Part shown: positions 40,191 to 49,149 of the stretch, one piece after another
Layout of the letters: each line of letters opens with the position of its first letter
Position numbering within the stretch: the first letter of the stretch is position 1
Assembly: GCA_963850535.1 (NCBI GenBank)
Contig: CAWKMC010000015.1
Location: forward strand, 62,001-126,000
Length of the DNA stretch: 64,000 nucleotides
From: JAMXLO01 sp963850535
GTDB lineage: Bacteria > Pseudomonadota > Alphaproteobacteria > Acetobacterales > Acetobacteraceae
Reading direction: 5' to 3'
Made by a program: the position numbers and the translations under genes
The notes under the pieces: model-generated
The model's input: the letters and a program-made list of their open reading frames with translations, nothing else
What the model was told of the DNA's origin: nothing
Database searches by the model: none

Positions 40191-41222
40191 ATGCTGCGAT
40201 TATCCGTTCTCGACCAATCGACTGTGGTCACCGGCCGCTCTCCGGCCAGTTCCATTCGCGAGAGCCTGGCCCTGGCGAAGCATTGCGAGACGCTGGGATA
40301 CTCGCGCTATTGGTGTGCCGAACACCATAACTCCGCGAGCCAGGCTGGCACCGCACCGGAGATACTGATCAGCGCGATCGCTGCCACGACGACGCGCATC
40401 CGCATCGGTTCGGCTGGAGTGATGCTGCCGCACTATTCCAGCCTGAAGGTGGCCGAGCAGTTCCGTATCATCGAAGCGATTGCGCCGGGTCGGGTCGACC
40501 TGGGGCTCGGGCGTGCGCCCGGATCGGATGGACGCACCGCGTTTGCCCTGAACCCGTTGGCGGAGACGGCTGCCGATCATTTTCCGGCTCAGGTGCGCGA
40601 TCTGCTGGCTTGGCTCAAGGGCGAGAAGCTGGTCGAAGGCCATCCGTTCCGCGACATCGTCGCGCAGCCGCAAGGCCCCACCGTGCCGGAGGTCTGGGTC
40701 CTCGGCAGTTCGGATTACGGACCGCAGGTCGCGGCCTATTTTGGCCTGCCGTTCTGCTTCGCGCATTTCATCACCGACGGACGCGGCGTGGCAGAGGCGA
40801 TGGCGCTGTATCGCGAGAACTACCGGCCGAGCGAGCGCTTCCCGCAGCCTTACGGAGCGCTCTGCGTGTGGGCGATGGCGGCGGAAACCGAAGCGGCAGC
40901 GGCGAGCCTGTTCAGCTCACGCGAAATGTGGCGGCTCGGGCGCGATCGCGGGATCTTTGCAGCCTTGCCGTCGCCGCAGGAGGCGGCGTCGTATGCTTAC
41001 TCCGAAGCGGAATTGCAGCGCATCCAGCGGCTACGTGAGCGCGCACTATATGGCACCGCGGGCGTTGTCGCCGAAAAGCTGCGTGCGCTTGCAGCCGAGC
41101 ACGGCGTGGAGGAGATCGCCATCCTGACCACGTTGCATGATCCGGAAGCGCGGCGTCTGTCATACACGCTGCTGGCGCAGGAGTTTGCACTGGCACAAAA
41201 CGTATCGTTGGCCGCGGAATAG
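40191..41222 (+). CDS. luciferase-like (LLM) flavin monooxygenase, MsnO8-like
   Basis: A 343-residue TIM-barrel protein of the bacterial luciferase superfamily. Landmarks: MLRLSVLDQSTVVTGRSPAS, GYSRYWCAEHHNSASQAGTA (the conserved E-H-H), GSAGVMLPHYSSLKVAEQFR and LGLGRAPGSDGRTAFALN. It should bind FMN or F420 and oxidise a small substrate; the substrate is unknown. It is followed by a YciI-like gene after 11 bases. Confidence 0.9.
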   Translation: MLRLSVLDQSTVVTGRSPASSIRESLALAKHCETLGYSRYWCAEHHNSASQAGTAPEILISAIAATTTRIRIGSAGVMLPHYSSLKVAEQFRIIEAIAPGRVDLGLGRAPGSDGRTAFALNPLAETAADHFPAQVRDLLAWLKGEKLVEGHPFRDIVAQPQGPTVPEVWVLGSSDYGPQVAAYFGLPFCFAHFITDGRGVAEAMALYRENYRPSERFPQPYGALCVWAMAAETEAAAASLFSSREMWRLGRDRGIFAALPSPQEAASYAYSEAELQRIQRLRERALYGTAGVVAEKLRALAAEHGVEEIAILTTLHDPEARRLSYTLLAQEFALAQNVSLAAE

Positions 41223-41233
41223 AGGAACTGTGC

Positions 41234-41542
41234 ATGCCCCAATTTCTTGTGACGATCTACGATGGGACCGACGCCGAGGCGCCGGCGCGGCGGCAGGCTA
41301 CGCGACCGGCGCATCTCGATGGGCTGAAGGAGAATGTCGCCAGCGGCAAGCTGGTGTTTGGCGGCCCAATTTTCGATGCGGCTCAGAAGCCGATCGGATC
41401 ATTCTTGCTGGCGGACTGCGCCGACCGCAGCGAACTGGACGCTATGATTGCCAATGATCCCTACACGAAGGGCAATGTCTGGCAGCGCGTGGAGGTGAAA
41501 CAGGTGCGGCTGGTAGTGCAGAACGGCGAGATCACGCCCTAG
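41234..41542 (+). CDS. YciI-like family protein
   Basis: A 102-residue dimeric alpha-beta barrel protein with the YciI features: LARRQATRPAHLDGLKE-like segment (here RRQATRPAHLDGLKENVASG), GGPIFDAAQKPIGSFLLADC and ANDPYTKGNVWQRVEVKQ. Family members may be dehydratases or binding proteins and are often near monooxygenases. It likely shares an operon with the monooxygenase upstream. Its end overlaps the next minus-strand gene by 11 bases. Confidence 0.85.
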   Translation: MPQFLVTIYDGTDAEAPARRQATRPAHLDGLKENVASGKLVFGGPIFDAAQKPIGSFLLADCADRSELDAMIANDPYTKGNVWQRVEVKQVRLVVQNGEITP

Positions 41543-41798
41543 GCCAGCCTCGTTGTCGGGTACGCCAAAGCTGGTAGCGAAATGCCAACCAGGCAATCAG
41601 CGCGGCCGCCACCACAACAGGGATCAGGATCAGTGCAAACCACAGCGCAAAGGCAGCCACCGCGAGGGCACCTGCAGCGACAGCGATGACCAATGCCCAG
41701 GCAAAGATTCGCGCCGCAATCGGTGGACGCCGCGAGCGGTAACTGCCGTCAGGTAACAGCTCAATTTCTGGCGGTCGGCGGTCACTCATGCGTGCCAT
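41532..41798 (-). CDS. small membrane protein
   Basis: An 88-residue protein with a proline/arginine-rich start (MSDRRPPEIELLPDGSYRSR, with an internal ATG at 41789 possibly being the true start) and about two hydrophobic helices (FAWALVIAVAAGALAVAAFA, LILIPVVVAAALIAWLAF). It ends in a basic tail, so it is probably anchored in the inner membrane. No known function. Confidence 0.7.
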   Translation of the reverse strand: MARMSDRRPPEIELLPDGSYRSRRPPIAARIFAWALVIAVAAGALAVAAFALWFALILIPVVVAAALIAWLAFRYQLWRTRQRGWPRA

Positions 41799-41861
41799 AG
41801 TTGGCGCGCCCGTGCGACTGGTTCAAGGTGATCCCTACCGGGGCCGAGCGGAGATACGATC

Positions 41862-42828
41862 GTGAAAGTCGGACTGTTCCTGAACACGCAATTCCAACCG
41901 GGCCAGTCGGTGAGTGCGCAATTGCCCGACCTGGTGACGCAGACACGCGCAGCGCGAGAGGCCGGCTTCAAGTCGCTGTGGTTCCCGCACCACTATCTGA
42001 CGGGACCGCTGCAAATGCTGCAGATCGTGCCGATGATGGCGTATCTCGCGCAGCATGCCGAGGGGATGCAGATCGGGCCGAACATCCTGATCCTGCCGTT
42101 GCTCAACCCGGTGCACGTGGCGGAGGAATCAGCGACGCTCGATGTCCTTACCGGTGGCAACTACGTGCTTGGCGTCGGGCTCGGCTATCGCGAAGGCGAG
42201 TTCACCGCATTCAACATGTCGCTGAAGGAGCGTGCGCCGCGCCTGGAAGAAAGCATCGCGCTGATCCGGCGGCTGTGGAGCGGCGAGAAGGTCACGCACA
42301 GGGGCCGCTTCTATCAGGTGAACGACCTCGCGATTGGACTGAAGCCGCTGCGCGATGGCGGACCGCCGATCTGGATGGCGGGGACGGCGCACGCTGCGAT
42401 CCAACGTGCCGCGCGGATCGCCGATGCTTGGATGATCGTACCGAGCACGCCACTCGCTGAGCTGGCCGAGCAGATGCGGGTGTACCGCTCCGCGCTCAAC
42501 GGCCGCGTGCCCGACTGTTTCCCGATTGTGCGCGAATGCTACGTCGGCGCAAGTCACAGCACAGCACTCGATGAGTGCCGCGATGCGTTGCAGTACCAGT
42601 ACCAATGCATATGCGTCATGGGGGCTGGCGGACCGTCAGCCTCCGGCATTCGAGGAGCTGGTGCGCGATCGCTTCATTATCGGCGATGCGGCCTTCGTCA
42701 AGGAGGAGATCGCGCGCTATCGCGAGGCGCTTGGGGTCGATCACTTCATGATGCGCTGCCACTGGCCGGGGCTGCCGTTCGAGAGAGCATTGGGCAGCAT
42801 CCGGCGTCTGGGGGACATCTTCGCATAA
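41862..42828 (+). pseudogene. luciferase-like monooxygenase, frameshifted
   Basis: A monooxygenase of the luciferase superfamily with VGLFLNTQFQPGQSVSAQLP, SLWFPHHYLTGPLQMLQIVP and GLGYREGEFTAFNMSLKERA. The frame is correct to ALQYQY (about 42600) and then leaves; the C-terminal part continues one frame over as NAYASWGLADRQPPAFEELV, then REALGVDHFMMRCHWPGLPF, ending at 42828. Removing one C near 42601-42603 restores the protein of about 321 residues. The out-of-frame read-through would otherwise run on to 42929. Function of the broken product is doubtful. Confidence 0.8.
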
Positions 42829-42831
42829 TCA

Positions 42832-43731
42832 TCAGAGCGCTTCGGCAACCGCGTCGCGATATGCCCGCATCGCGGCCAAATGGTCGGCTGCGGCGTGGCC
42901 AGCGATACGGCGGTGGTGACGACGATTGAACGTCGTCGTTAGGCAGATATGCGACGCTCCCGCTGATTTCCAGAATGCCACCTCCTTGCGCCAATCGGCC
43001 GGCGTCCCCGCCCCGCAGGATGTCCATACCTCGATGCCGACTGCCGCTGGATCGCGGCCCTCCGCACGGGTCAGCGCCTGCAGTTTGTCGATCACCTCCA
43101 GCGCCGTGTGATCCGGTGGATAGGCGTTGGGCATCCAGCCGTCACCCCACTTGGCAATGCGCGGCAGCGTCGCATCATGGTGGCCGCCGAACCATACCGG
43201 CACGCGGCCCGACGGCGGACGCGGATTGATCCCCGCATCGTCGATGGTGTGATAGCGGCCCTTGAAGGTGACGTGGTCCTGTGCCCACAGCGCCTGCATC
43301 ACCTGCACCTGTTCTTCCGAGCGGCGGCCACGGTTGCGGAAATTCTCGTTCAGCCCGACGAACTCGACCTCGTTCCAGCCGACGCCGATGCCGAGACGGA
43401 AGCGGCCGCCGCACAGCACGTCCAGGGATGCGGCCTGTTTCGCGACCAGCACCGTCTGACGTTGCGGCAAGATCAGCACGCCGGTGGAGAAGCCAAGTTT
43501 GGTGGTGCAGCCGGCGAGGAAGCCGAACAGCACGAACGGGTCGTGGAACAGATCCTGCGACGTGTTGCGGCTCATGTCCCAATCGGCGCGTGAGGCGGCA
43601 TTCACGCCCAGTACGTGATCGGGCGCCTCCAAAAAATCGTAGCCCATCTCCTCGACCGCTTGCGCGTAGTCGCGCACGACGGATGCTTCGCCACCGATGT
43701 CACCGAGTGGAATGAGTGCGCCGAGTTGCAT
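42832..43731 (-). CDS. LLM-class (F420-type) oxidoreductase
   Basis: A 299-residue luciferase-superfamily enzyme: MGYDFLEAPDHVLGVNAASR, TGVLILPQRQTVLVAKQAAS, DVLCGGRFRLGIGVGWNEVE and EFVGLNENFRNRGRRSEEQV. It is of the type annotated as TIGR03619-like F420-dependent oxidoreductases. It is last in a minus-strand operon after the dehydrogenase (11-base gap). The C terminus ends convergently with the broken monooxygenase. Confidence 0.88.
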   Translation of the reverse strand: MQLGALIPLGDIGGEASVVRDYAQAVEEMGYDFLEAPDHVLGVNAASRADWDMSRNTSQDLFHDPFVLFGFLAGCTTKLGFSTGVLILPQRQTVLVAKQAASLDVLCGGRFRLGIGVGWNEVEFVGLNENFRNRGRRSEEQVQVMQALWAQDHVTFKGRYHTIDDAGINPRPPSGRVPVWFGGHHDATLPRIAKWGDGWMPNAYPPDHTALEVIDKLQALTRAEGRDPAAVGIEVWTSCGAGTPADWRKEVAFWKSAGASHICLTTTFNRRHHRRIAGHAAADHLAAMRAYRDAVAEAL

Positions 43732-43742
43732 TGTCTCGTTCC

Positions 43743-44675
43743 TTACTTGTCCGCGTCCAGCACAGCCTTCAGCTTGTCCGGTGCCACAGCAATGGGGTCG
43801 ATCCCTGCCCGCTCCTGCTGCAGCAGCATGCTGACACGCGAGTCGCGCTGCGCCCAGCCGCGACCCAGCGCCTCGGTCAGCTCCTGGTGTGCGAGGTTAG
43901 TCAGCCGCATCGGGACACCGACCTCGCGCGCCAGCTGGCAGGCCAGCGAGACATCCTTGTGCAGCAGCCGTAGTGCAAAATCCGGGGGATCGTAGATACC
44001 GGTGAGAAAACCTCTGGACATGCGGTCGAACAACCGGGCGCGTCCGCCGGCGCCCTGCCGGATTGCCTCCCACAACGGCAGCGGCTCGACGCCGGCCTTT
44101 ACGCCCATGGTGAAGACTTCCGCCAGTGCCGTGCTCACGGCCGCACCGGCCGCATTGTGCACCAGCTTGGCGATGGAGCCGGCACCGATCGGGCCGATAT
44201 AGCGCGCCGCGTCGCCCATCGCGTCGAGCACCACTTTGTACTGGTCAAACACCGCTTTGTCGCCACCGACCCAGATTGCCAGCCGGCCACTGTTGGCGCC
44301 GCTCGGGCCGCCGCTGACCGGCGCATCGAGGAACGCTACGCCGTGTTCCGCCAGTTGCGCGTGCAGCTTCCGCACCACATCGACCGCGTTGGTGGACAGG
44401 TCGAACCAGGCTGCGCCCTTGCGGAAACCCGAGGCCAGGCCGTCCTCGCCCATGCCGACGTTCTCGACATCCGCTGGCGTTGGCAGCGACGTGAACACCA
44501 GGTCCACCTGCTGCGCCACCGCGCGCGGGCTATCGGCCCAAGTGGCACCGTTCGCCAAATGACGTGACGCGGCCTGGCGTGACAGGTCGTGGACAATGAG
44601 CTGATGACCGGCTTTCTGCAGATTGCTCGCCATTCCGGCGCCCATCATCCCAAGCCCAATGAATCCGATCTGCAT
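43743..44675 (-). CDS. NAD(P)-dependent 3-hydroxyisobutyrate dehydrogenase-like oxidoreductase
   Basis: A 310-residue beta-hydroxyacid dehydrogenase. The Rossmann motif is at the start (QIGFIGLGMMGAGMASNLQK), the substrate loop is FLDAPVSGGPSGANSGRLAI, and the catalytic Lys lies in GSIAKLVHNAAGAAVSTALA. It should oxidise a beta-hydroxyacid such as 3-hydroxyisobutyrate or tartronate semialdehyde. It is in the same operon as sulfotransferase (57-base gap) and the monooxygenase. Confidence 0.9.
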   Translation of the reverse strand: MQIGFIGLGMMGAGMASNLQKAGHQLIVHDLSRQAASRHLANGATWADSPRAVAQQVDLVFTSLPTPADVENVGMGEDGLASGFRKGAAWFDLSTNAVDVVRKLHAQLAEHGVAFLDAPVSGGPSGANSGRLAIWVGGDKAVFDQYKVVLDAMGDAARYIGPIGAGSIAKLVHNAAGAAVSTALAEVFTMGVKAGVEPLPLWEAIRQGAGGRARLFDRMSRGFLTGIYDPPDFALRLLHKDVSLACQLAREVGVPMRLTNLAHQELTEALGRGWAQRDSRVSMLLQQERAGIDPIAVAPDKLKAVLDADK

Positions 44676-44732
44676 CGCCGTGCCTCCCGTGTGTCTTCGG
44701 TATCGCGATTGTGGTCCGGAGCAGGTCTGTGC

Positions 44733-45674
44733 TCAAGCCGACGAACCAAAGTCGCATAGCCGCTTGCCACTGTTATTCAGTTCTATGCCATATTCTGCGA
44801 CCCACACGCGGACCACTGACTCTGGCTTGGCATGCAAAGCTTCGACCGGAATGAAGAAGCCGTGACCGCCGGTGCCGACGTGCGCGTCCATCAGATCTTG
44901 TCTGAAGGTATCGCCGACCACTCGCATGACGAATCGGTCGTCGACCAACACGTCGAGACTGACTGGATCATGTGTCTGCGTCAGCCAACACCAGCCATAG
45001 AGCTGCCCGTCCCTTATTCCTTCAATCAGACCTTCGTATCGGCGCCGTGCAGTCGCAATGTACTGGGGTCGGTTGGGTTCAACCAAGGAGAGCAGCCGAT
45101 CGCGTACCGCCGCACTCGGGGGTATATCGCAGAAATGCAAAATGGCTTCGATGATCTCATGCGGGAAGACCAGCGCCTTCTCGTAACTCAGCAGCAGACT
45201 TGAGCATGTGACCTGATCTAAAAAGTCCATCAGTTCCGCCTGCTGGGTCATCGTGTCGCGCAACGTCCGCATCGGCTGCCGGTACTCCGACAGCGAGGTT
45301 CGCATGGCGATCGCGACTGGATCGCGGAAAGCAATGATCAGGCGTGGTCGGTCGAACAGGTTCAGGTGATGCGGTTCGAGGAAGTCGCACAGCATCGGGC
45401 ACTTGAAGCCCCATCGCGTGTGCGTTGCATTTCTCTGTTCAATAATGTTCTGAAGAACATCGAGGCGTTTGGCAACCAGCGACTGCGTGATTTCCTCGTC
45501 CTCATAGATCGCGCTGTTGAACTCGCTGCCGATGAACAATCGAGCATGGTATAGTATCGATGCGACCAGGCTGGTGCCGGACCGGTGCAGGCCAGTGACG
45601 ATGAACGTGCGGCCAGGTTCACCCGATGGGTGGTTGAGGATGAACCCCTTGTTGACCAGGTCGCCCAGGGTCAC
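44733..45674 (-). CDS. sulfotransferase fused to a C-terminal beta-sandwich domain
   Basis: A 313-residue protein whose N-terminal part (residues about 20-200) is a PAPS sulfotransferase: GRTFIVTGLHRSGTSLVASI is the 5'-phosphosulfate loop and FDRPRLIIAFRDPVAIAMRT holds the 3'-phosphate motif. From about residue 220 (RYEGLIEGIRDGQLYGWCWL, then DVLVDDRFVMRVVGDTFRQD, LMDAHVGTGGHGFFIPVEAL) it carries a domain I know from glycosyltransferases, with the G-W-x-W...R-x-D-L...G-x-H-G-F pattern. GTG start overlaps the EthD stop (GTGA). Target probably a polysaccharide or small metabolite. Confidence 0.8.
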   Translation of the reverse strand: MTLGDLVNKGFILNHPSGEPGRTFIVTGLHRSGTSLVASILYHARLFIGSEFNSAIYEDEEITQSLVAKRLDVLQNIIEQRNATHTRWGFKCPMLCDFLEPHHLNLFDRPRLIIAFRDPVAIAMRTSLSEYRQPMRTLRDTMTQQAELMDFLDQVTCSSLLLSYEKALVFPHEIIEAILHFCDIPPSAAVRDRLLSLVEPNRPQYIATARRRYEGLIEGIRDGQLYGWCWLTQTHDPVSLDVLVDDRFVMRVVGDTFRQDLMDAHVGTGGHGFFIPVEALHAKPESVVRVWVAEYGIELNNSGKRLCDFGSSA

Positions 45675-46297
45675 ACCAAGCGATGCTCCTCGACGACAAA
45701 ATGTGCGACCCTATCGTCCGCGCCTGTAAGCGCACACTCCAGATCGACCAAACTGGGAAATGCCAGCTCGGCCAATCCGGCAGCGGTGACCGGCAGATGG
45801 GGAATTGTACTGTTCGGTGCGGGACCCTGCTCCAGCACCCAATACAGCACCAGGCCGGCCAGCCGAGGCAGGCCGCGTGCGCGATCGGCGAAGCGATCTA
45901 ATGCTGCGTCATCGCGTTGCTCGCCGGGCAACAGTGCGATCAACTTGATGCACCCATCACCCCCCGGCGATGGTACGACGATGTGCGGTTCGCATATGAT
46001 CCGTGAGACGGCGCCGATAAACTTGCGTAAGTCGATGTTGCAGGCCGCCATCTCCGGTGAAAGATGCGCGCGCTGTCGATCCTGGTCGTTGTCGAACCAC
46101 AGGATAGGGAAACCGTCGATCCGCATCTGACGCGCGCATTCGTTCATCGCCGGCGATACGATAACATGGTCTTGCACATAGTGGCGCAATGCAGGGAAGG
46201 CACAGACCAGCGGGCCGTGCACATCCAACCAATGTCGGCGGAACTCTGTCAGCGTGACGTCGTCGCGCCGCCGCATCAGGCTGATCGCAGCGATCAT
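45671..46297 (-). CDS. EthD-domain protein, tandem dimeric alpha-beta barrel
   Basis: A 208-residue protein with two EthD-like halves: the first MIAAISLMRRRDDVTLTEFR, then HWLDVHGPLVCAFPALRHYV; the second starts near KLIALLPGEQRDDAALDRFA. EthD-type proteins take part in degradation pathways and may be dehydratase-like. It is between the GYD gene (3-base gap) and the sulfotransferase (4-base overlap). Confidence 0.8.
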   Translation of the reverse strand: MIAAISLMRRRDDVTLTEFRRHWLDVHGPLVCAFPALRHYVQDHVIVSPAMNECARQMRIDGFPILWFDNDQDRQRAHLSPEMAACNIDLRKFIGAVSRIICEPHIVVPSPGGDGCIKLIALLPGEQRDDAALDRFADRARGLPRLAGLVLYWVLEQGPAPNSTIPHLPVTAAGLAELAFPSLVDLECALTGADDRVAHFVVEEHRLV

Positions 46298-46300
46298 TGA

Positions 46301-46594
46301 TCAGCGCAGCGAGTTCACAATCTGCCGGAACGCCTCTTCAGGGAAGGCCCTCAGCGAGGTGGTGCGCACATTGCCAAGCTTGCCAAGCATCAGCGTGAAG
46401 CGGGCCGCCACCGCATCATCCGGCGCATCGTAGATCATAATGAGATCGTATGCGCCCATCGTCATGTAGACCGAGCGGAACTGGCCTCCCATCTCCTCCA
46501 GTGTCTTCTTCGCGACATCGACGCGCCGCGGGCTGTCGCCGATCGCACGCACACCCTGATCGGTCCAGTTGGCGAGCATGACATAGGTCGGCAT
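46301..46594 (-). CDS. GYD-domain protein
   Basis: A 97-residue small alpha-beta protein: MPTYVMLANWTDQGVRAIGD, GGQFRSVYMTMGAYDLIMIY, DAPDDAVAARFTLMLGKLGN. The G-A-Y-D segment matches the family name. It is the first gene of a five-gene minus-strand operon; a divergent promoter region of about 69 bases separates it from the LVIVD gene. Confidence 0.9.
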   Translation of the reverse strand: MPTYVMLANWTDQGVRAIGDSPRRVDVAKKTLEEMGGQFRSVYMTMGAYDLIMIYDAPDDAVAARFTLMLGKLGNVRTTSLRAFPEEAFRQIVNSLR

Positions 46595-46663
46595 GGTCCG
46601 TCCCTCCTACTCAGTCCTTGGCAGCCAGCCTAAGCTGCTTACTGACCAGGAGGGAAGCAAGCC

Positions 46664-47890
46664 ATGATTGTCCCGGAAGGCGCGCGCAATATCGATTTCG
46701 TCGGCCACACCGACCAGGGAGGTCGCGGCGACGGCGTCCAGGTCATGGTATCGCGCGGGCACGCATACGTGGGCACACGGGTGAGCCGCGGCATCATGGT
46801 CACCGACGTACGCGATCCGCGCAACCCGCGGCCGGTGAACTTCGTTCCGACGCATCCAAACTCGGTGTGTATGCATCTGCAGGCGGCCGAAGACCTCCTG
46901 CTCCACATCCAGGAAGCGGATCAGCGGGCGCTGTTGTCGGCCCAGGAATACTACGGCGGCTCGAACAAGGTGGACAGCAGCCGCTTCGGCAAACGCGGCG
47001 AGGACTTCGCAGCCGGCATGGGTGTCTACGACATCAAGGACCCGGCCAACCCGCGGCAGATCGGCTTCCTGGAGGTTGAAGGGCTGGGTCTGCATCGCAT
47101 CTGGTGGGTTGGTGGGCGCTATGCCTATGCGTCGGCGCTGCTCGACGGATTCACCGACCACATTCTGATCGTCATCGATATGGCGGATCCCGCCAAGCCG
47201 CGCGAGGTCAGCCGATGGTGGATTCCCGGACAGAACGTCGCCGCCGGTGAAGCGCCGACATGGCAGGGACGCTACGCGCTCCATCATGCGATCGTGGTGG
47301 ATGACTTCGGCTATGGCTCCTGGCGGGATGGCGGGCTGACGATCCTGGACCTCAAGGACAAGTCGGCACCGAAACTGCTCGCCCACCGTACCTGGTGTCC
47401 GCCGTTCGGCGGCGGCACGCACAATGCCGTGCCGCTGCATGACCGCAACCTGTTGGTGGTGGCGGACGAAGCGACGCTGAACATCGACGAACAGCAGATG
47501 AAGCACACCTGGGTGTTCGACATCCGCGAAAAGGGCAATCCGATCAGCATCGCCACGCTGCCGACACCATCGGACCAGGACTACGTGAAGATGGGCGGCC
47601 AGTTCGGGCCACACAACCTGCACGAGAACCGGCCCGGGTCTTTCCAAAGCTCGACGACGATCTTCGCCACCTGGCAGAGTGCCGGGGTGCGGGCGTTCGA
47701 CATCACCAACCCGTTCCGGCCGGAGGAGGTCGGTTACTTCGTGCCACCGCAACCGACCAAATGGGCCGAGCCGCTGCGTGGTCGCGCCAAGGTGCGGCAC
47801 ACTGCCGATATCTTCGTCGCGCAGGACGGGTTGATCTACATCACCGACTACGACGCCGGGCTTTACATCCTGCAGTGGAAGGGCGCCTGA
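46664..47890 (+). CDS. LVIVD repeat-containing beta-propeller-like protein
   Basis: A 408-residue protein with repeated beta blades of the LVIVD type: AYVGTRVSRGIMVTDVRDPR, GVYDIKDPANPRQIGFLEVE, HILIVIDMADPAKPREVSRW, GLTILDLKDKSAPKLLAHRT and GVRAFDITNPFRPEEVGYFV. AGGAGGG is nine bases before ATG 46664. There is no signal peptide, so it is likely cytoplasmic. A downstream NTF2-like gene starts directly at the stop. The role in the cluster is unknown. Confidence 0.85.
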   Translation: MIVPEGARNIDFVGHTDQGGRGDGVQVMVSRGHAYVGTRVSRGIMVTDVRDPRNPRPVNFVPTHPNSVCMHLQAAEDLLLHIQEADQRALLSAQEYYGGSNKVDSSRFGKRGEDFAAGMGVYDIKDPANPRQIGFLEVEGLGLHRIWWVGGRYAYASALLDGFTDHILIVIDMADPAKPREVSRWWIPGQNVAAGEAPTWQGRYALHHAIVVDDFGYGSWRDGGLTILDLKDKSAPKLLAHRTWCPPFGGGTHNAVPLHDRNLLVVADEATLNIDEQQMKHTWVFDIREKGNPISIATLPTPSDQDYVKMGGQFGPHNLHENRPGSFQSSTTIFATWQSAGVRAFDITNPFRPEEVGYFVPPQPTKWAEPLRGRAKVRHTADIFVAQDGLIYITDYDAGLYILQWKGA

Positions 47891-48286
47891 GTGATGGACT
47901 GGGACAGTGCGAAGCGGCTGGTGCAGGCAGTCGAGGACGCGTTCGGTGCCGCCGACCTGGCGCGGATCGAGCAGGGCTTCACGGAGGATGCCGTTACCCG
48001 CTTTGCCGATTTCCCGGAAATGCACGGGCGGGATGAAATCATGCGCTTCCTGCGCGCCCGCTTTGCTCGCACCAAGGGCTATCGGCTGAAGAAGACGCTC
48101 CACTGCGTGACAGGCGATACGCTCGCGAACTCTTGGAACGCGAGCTGGGAGGATGCACAGACCGGCAAGCCGATGCTGGGGCGCGGCACGGAGGTCTGGA
48201 TTGTGCGCGACGGACGCATCGCGTTGTGGGACGCGACGTTCAACGCCTGGGTAGAAGGTGGACCGCCGACGACGCCGGTGGTGTGA
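47891..48286 (+). CDS. SnoaL/NTF2-like protein
   Basis: A 131-residue protein from GTG 47891 (ATG 47894 as next codon). It fits the SnoaL-like cone fold: SAKRLVQAVEDAFGAADLAR, RFADFPEMHGRDEIMRFLRA, WNASWEDAQTGKPMLGRGTE. Such proteins can be isomerases, hydrolases or cofactor-free helpers in catabolism. It follows the LVIVD gene without a gap and so is coupled with it. Confidence 0.8.
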   Translation: MMDWDSAKRLVQAVEDAFGAADLARIEQGFTEDAVTRFADFPEMHGRDEIMRFLRARFARTKGYRLKKTLHCVTGDTLANSWNASWEDAQTGKPMLGRGTEVWIVRDGRIALWDATFNAWVEGGPPTTPVV

Positions 48287-48319
48287 TCACCGTCGGCTTC
48301 ATCGCATCGAGGCGAAAGC

Positions 48320-48718
48320 CTAACCGGGCCGCGACATACCACCAGCCAGCCGCCATGAGCCGTCATCTTTGACCCAGGTATGCGTGATGCACGCGGCCCG
48401 TTTTGCTGGAGCCCCCTGGGCGGGCGCAATGCCGGTCGTGACGACCGTGTAGTAGACGATAGCAGCGTCGCCATGCACCTCGATGCTATGAAAATCCATC
48501 TCGTAGGCGGCTATCGGCTCACGCGCGCGCTGCGCGTCACGGAGGTGGGCCCTGTCGATTGGCGATAGCGCAATATGCGGCCATACAGTGATCCGATCGT
48601 GAGCGAGCACAAGGAACCCTTCGACGTCGCGTTCTCTGGTGAGAAGCCAGTAATCCTGCTCGGCTTGCCAGATCTCACGCTGCTCCGCAGATAGGTCAGC
48701 GACACTCAGTGCGGCCAC
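48320..48718 (-). CDS. NTF2-like protein
   Basis: About 132 residues from GTG 48718 (VAALSVADLSAEQREIWQAE). The longer frame upstream overlaps the neighbour and has no family match. Contents: YWLLTRERDVEGFLVLAHDR, DFHSIEVHGDAAIVYYTVVT, ACITHTWVKDDGSWRLAGGM, typical of DUF4440/NTF2-like proteins. It starts 14 bases after the stop of the next NTF2-like gene, same strand. Confidence 0.75.
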   Translation of the reverse strand: MAALSVADLSAEQREIWQAEQDYWLLTRERDVEGFLVLAHDRITVWPHIALSPIDRAHLRDAQRAREPIAAYEMDFHSIEVHGDAAIVYYTVVTTGIAPAQGAPAKRAACITHTWVKDDGSWRLAGGMSRPG

Positions 48719-48732
48719 GTCGCAGCTACCGA

Positions 48733-49149
48733 CTAGGCCCAGCCGAGTTCCTTCATCGCCAGACCCGAGTGCCAGATCTTGGTCATGTGGCGGATCTTCT
48801 CGCCGTCGAAATCCATCACATAGACATAGTCGGTCTTGGTGCTCTTGCCGGTCGGCGGACACGGGCCGCCCTCACCGGTGTGCGTCGCGTAGAACACGCC
48901 ATACGCGGCGACGTTCTTCCGCTCTTCGTCGGTGGCAAACGATTTCAACTCATAGCGACCATCCGGCATGAAGACCAGCAGGCCCTTCATCCAATCGCAG
49001 TACTCACGCAGCGAGTGGGTATTGGCCAGCGGCTCGGCCTGCGCCGAAAACGTGGCGTTAGGCGTGCAGTAGGCTTGGCACGAGTCCCAGCCCTTCCCCG
49101 CCTCGCATGCCTCGAAGAATTGTTTTGCTACCGCCGTGATATTCGACAT
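48733..49149 (-). CDS. NTF2-like protein (SnoaL-type)
   Basis: A 138-residue protein from ATG 49149 (MSNITAVAKQFFEACEAGKG, then WDSCQAYCTPNATFSAQAEP). Its beta strands (GRYELKSFATDEERKNVAAY, TDYVYVMDFDGEKIRHMTKI) match the family. With its downstream neighbour it forms a two-gene set, so three NTF2-like proteins lie in a 1.3-kb stretch. The substrate is unknown. Confidence 0.85.
   Translation of the reverse strand: MSNITAVAKQFFEACEAGKGWDSCQAYCTPNATFSAQAEPLANTHSLREYCDWMKGLLVFMPDGRYELKSFATDEERKNVAAYGVFYATHTGEGGPCPPTGKSTKTDYVYVMDFDGEKIRHMTKIWHSGLAMKELGWA

Noticed and set aside
46607..48103. 498-codon minus-strand frame opposite the LVIVD gene
   Set aside because: The plus-strand gene has clear repeats and an excellent RBS; the minus frame is histidine/arginine-rich shadow sequence.
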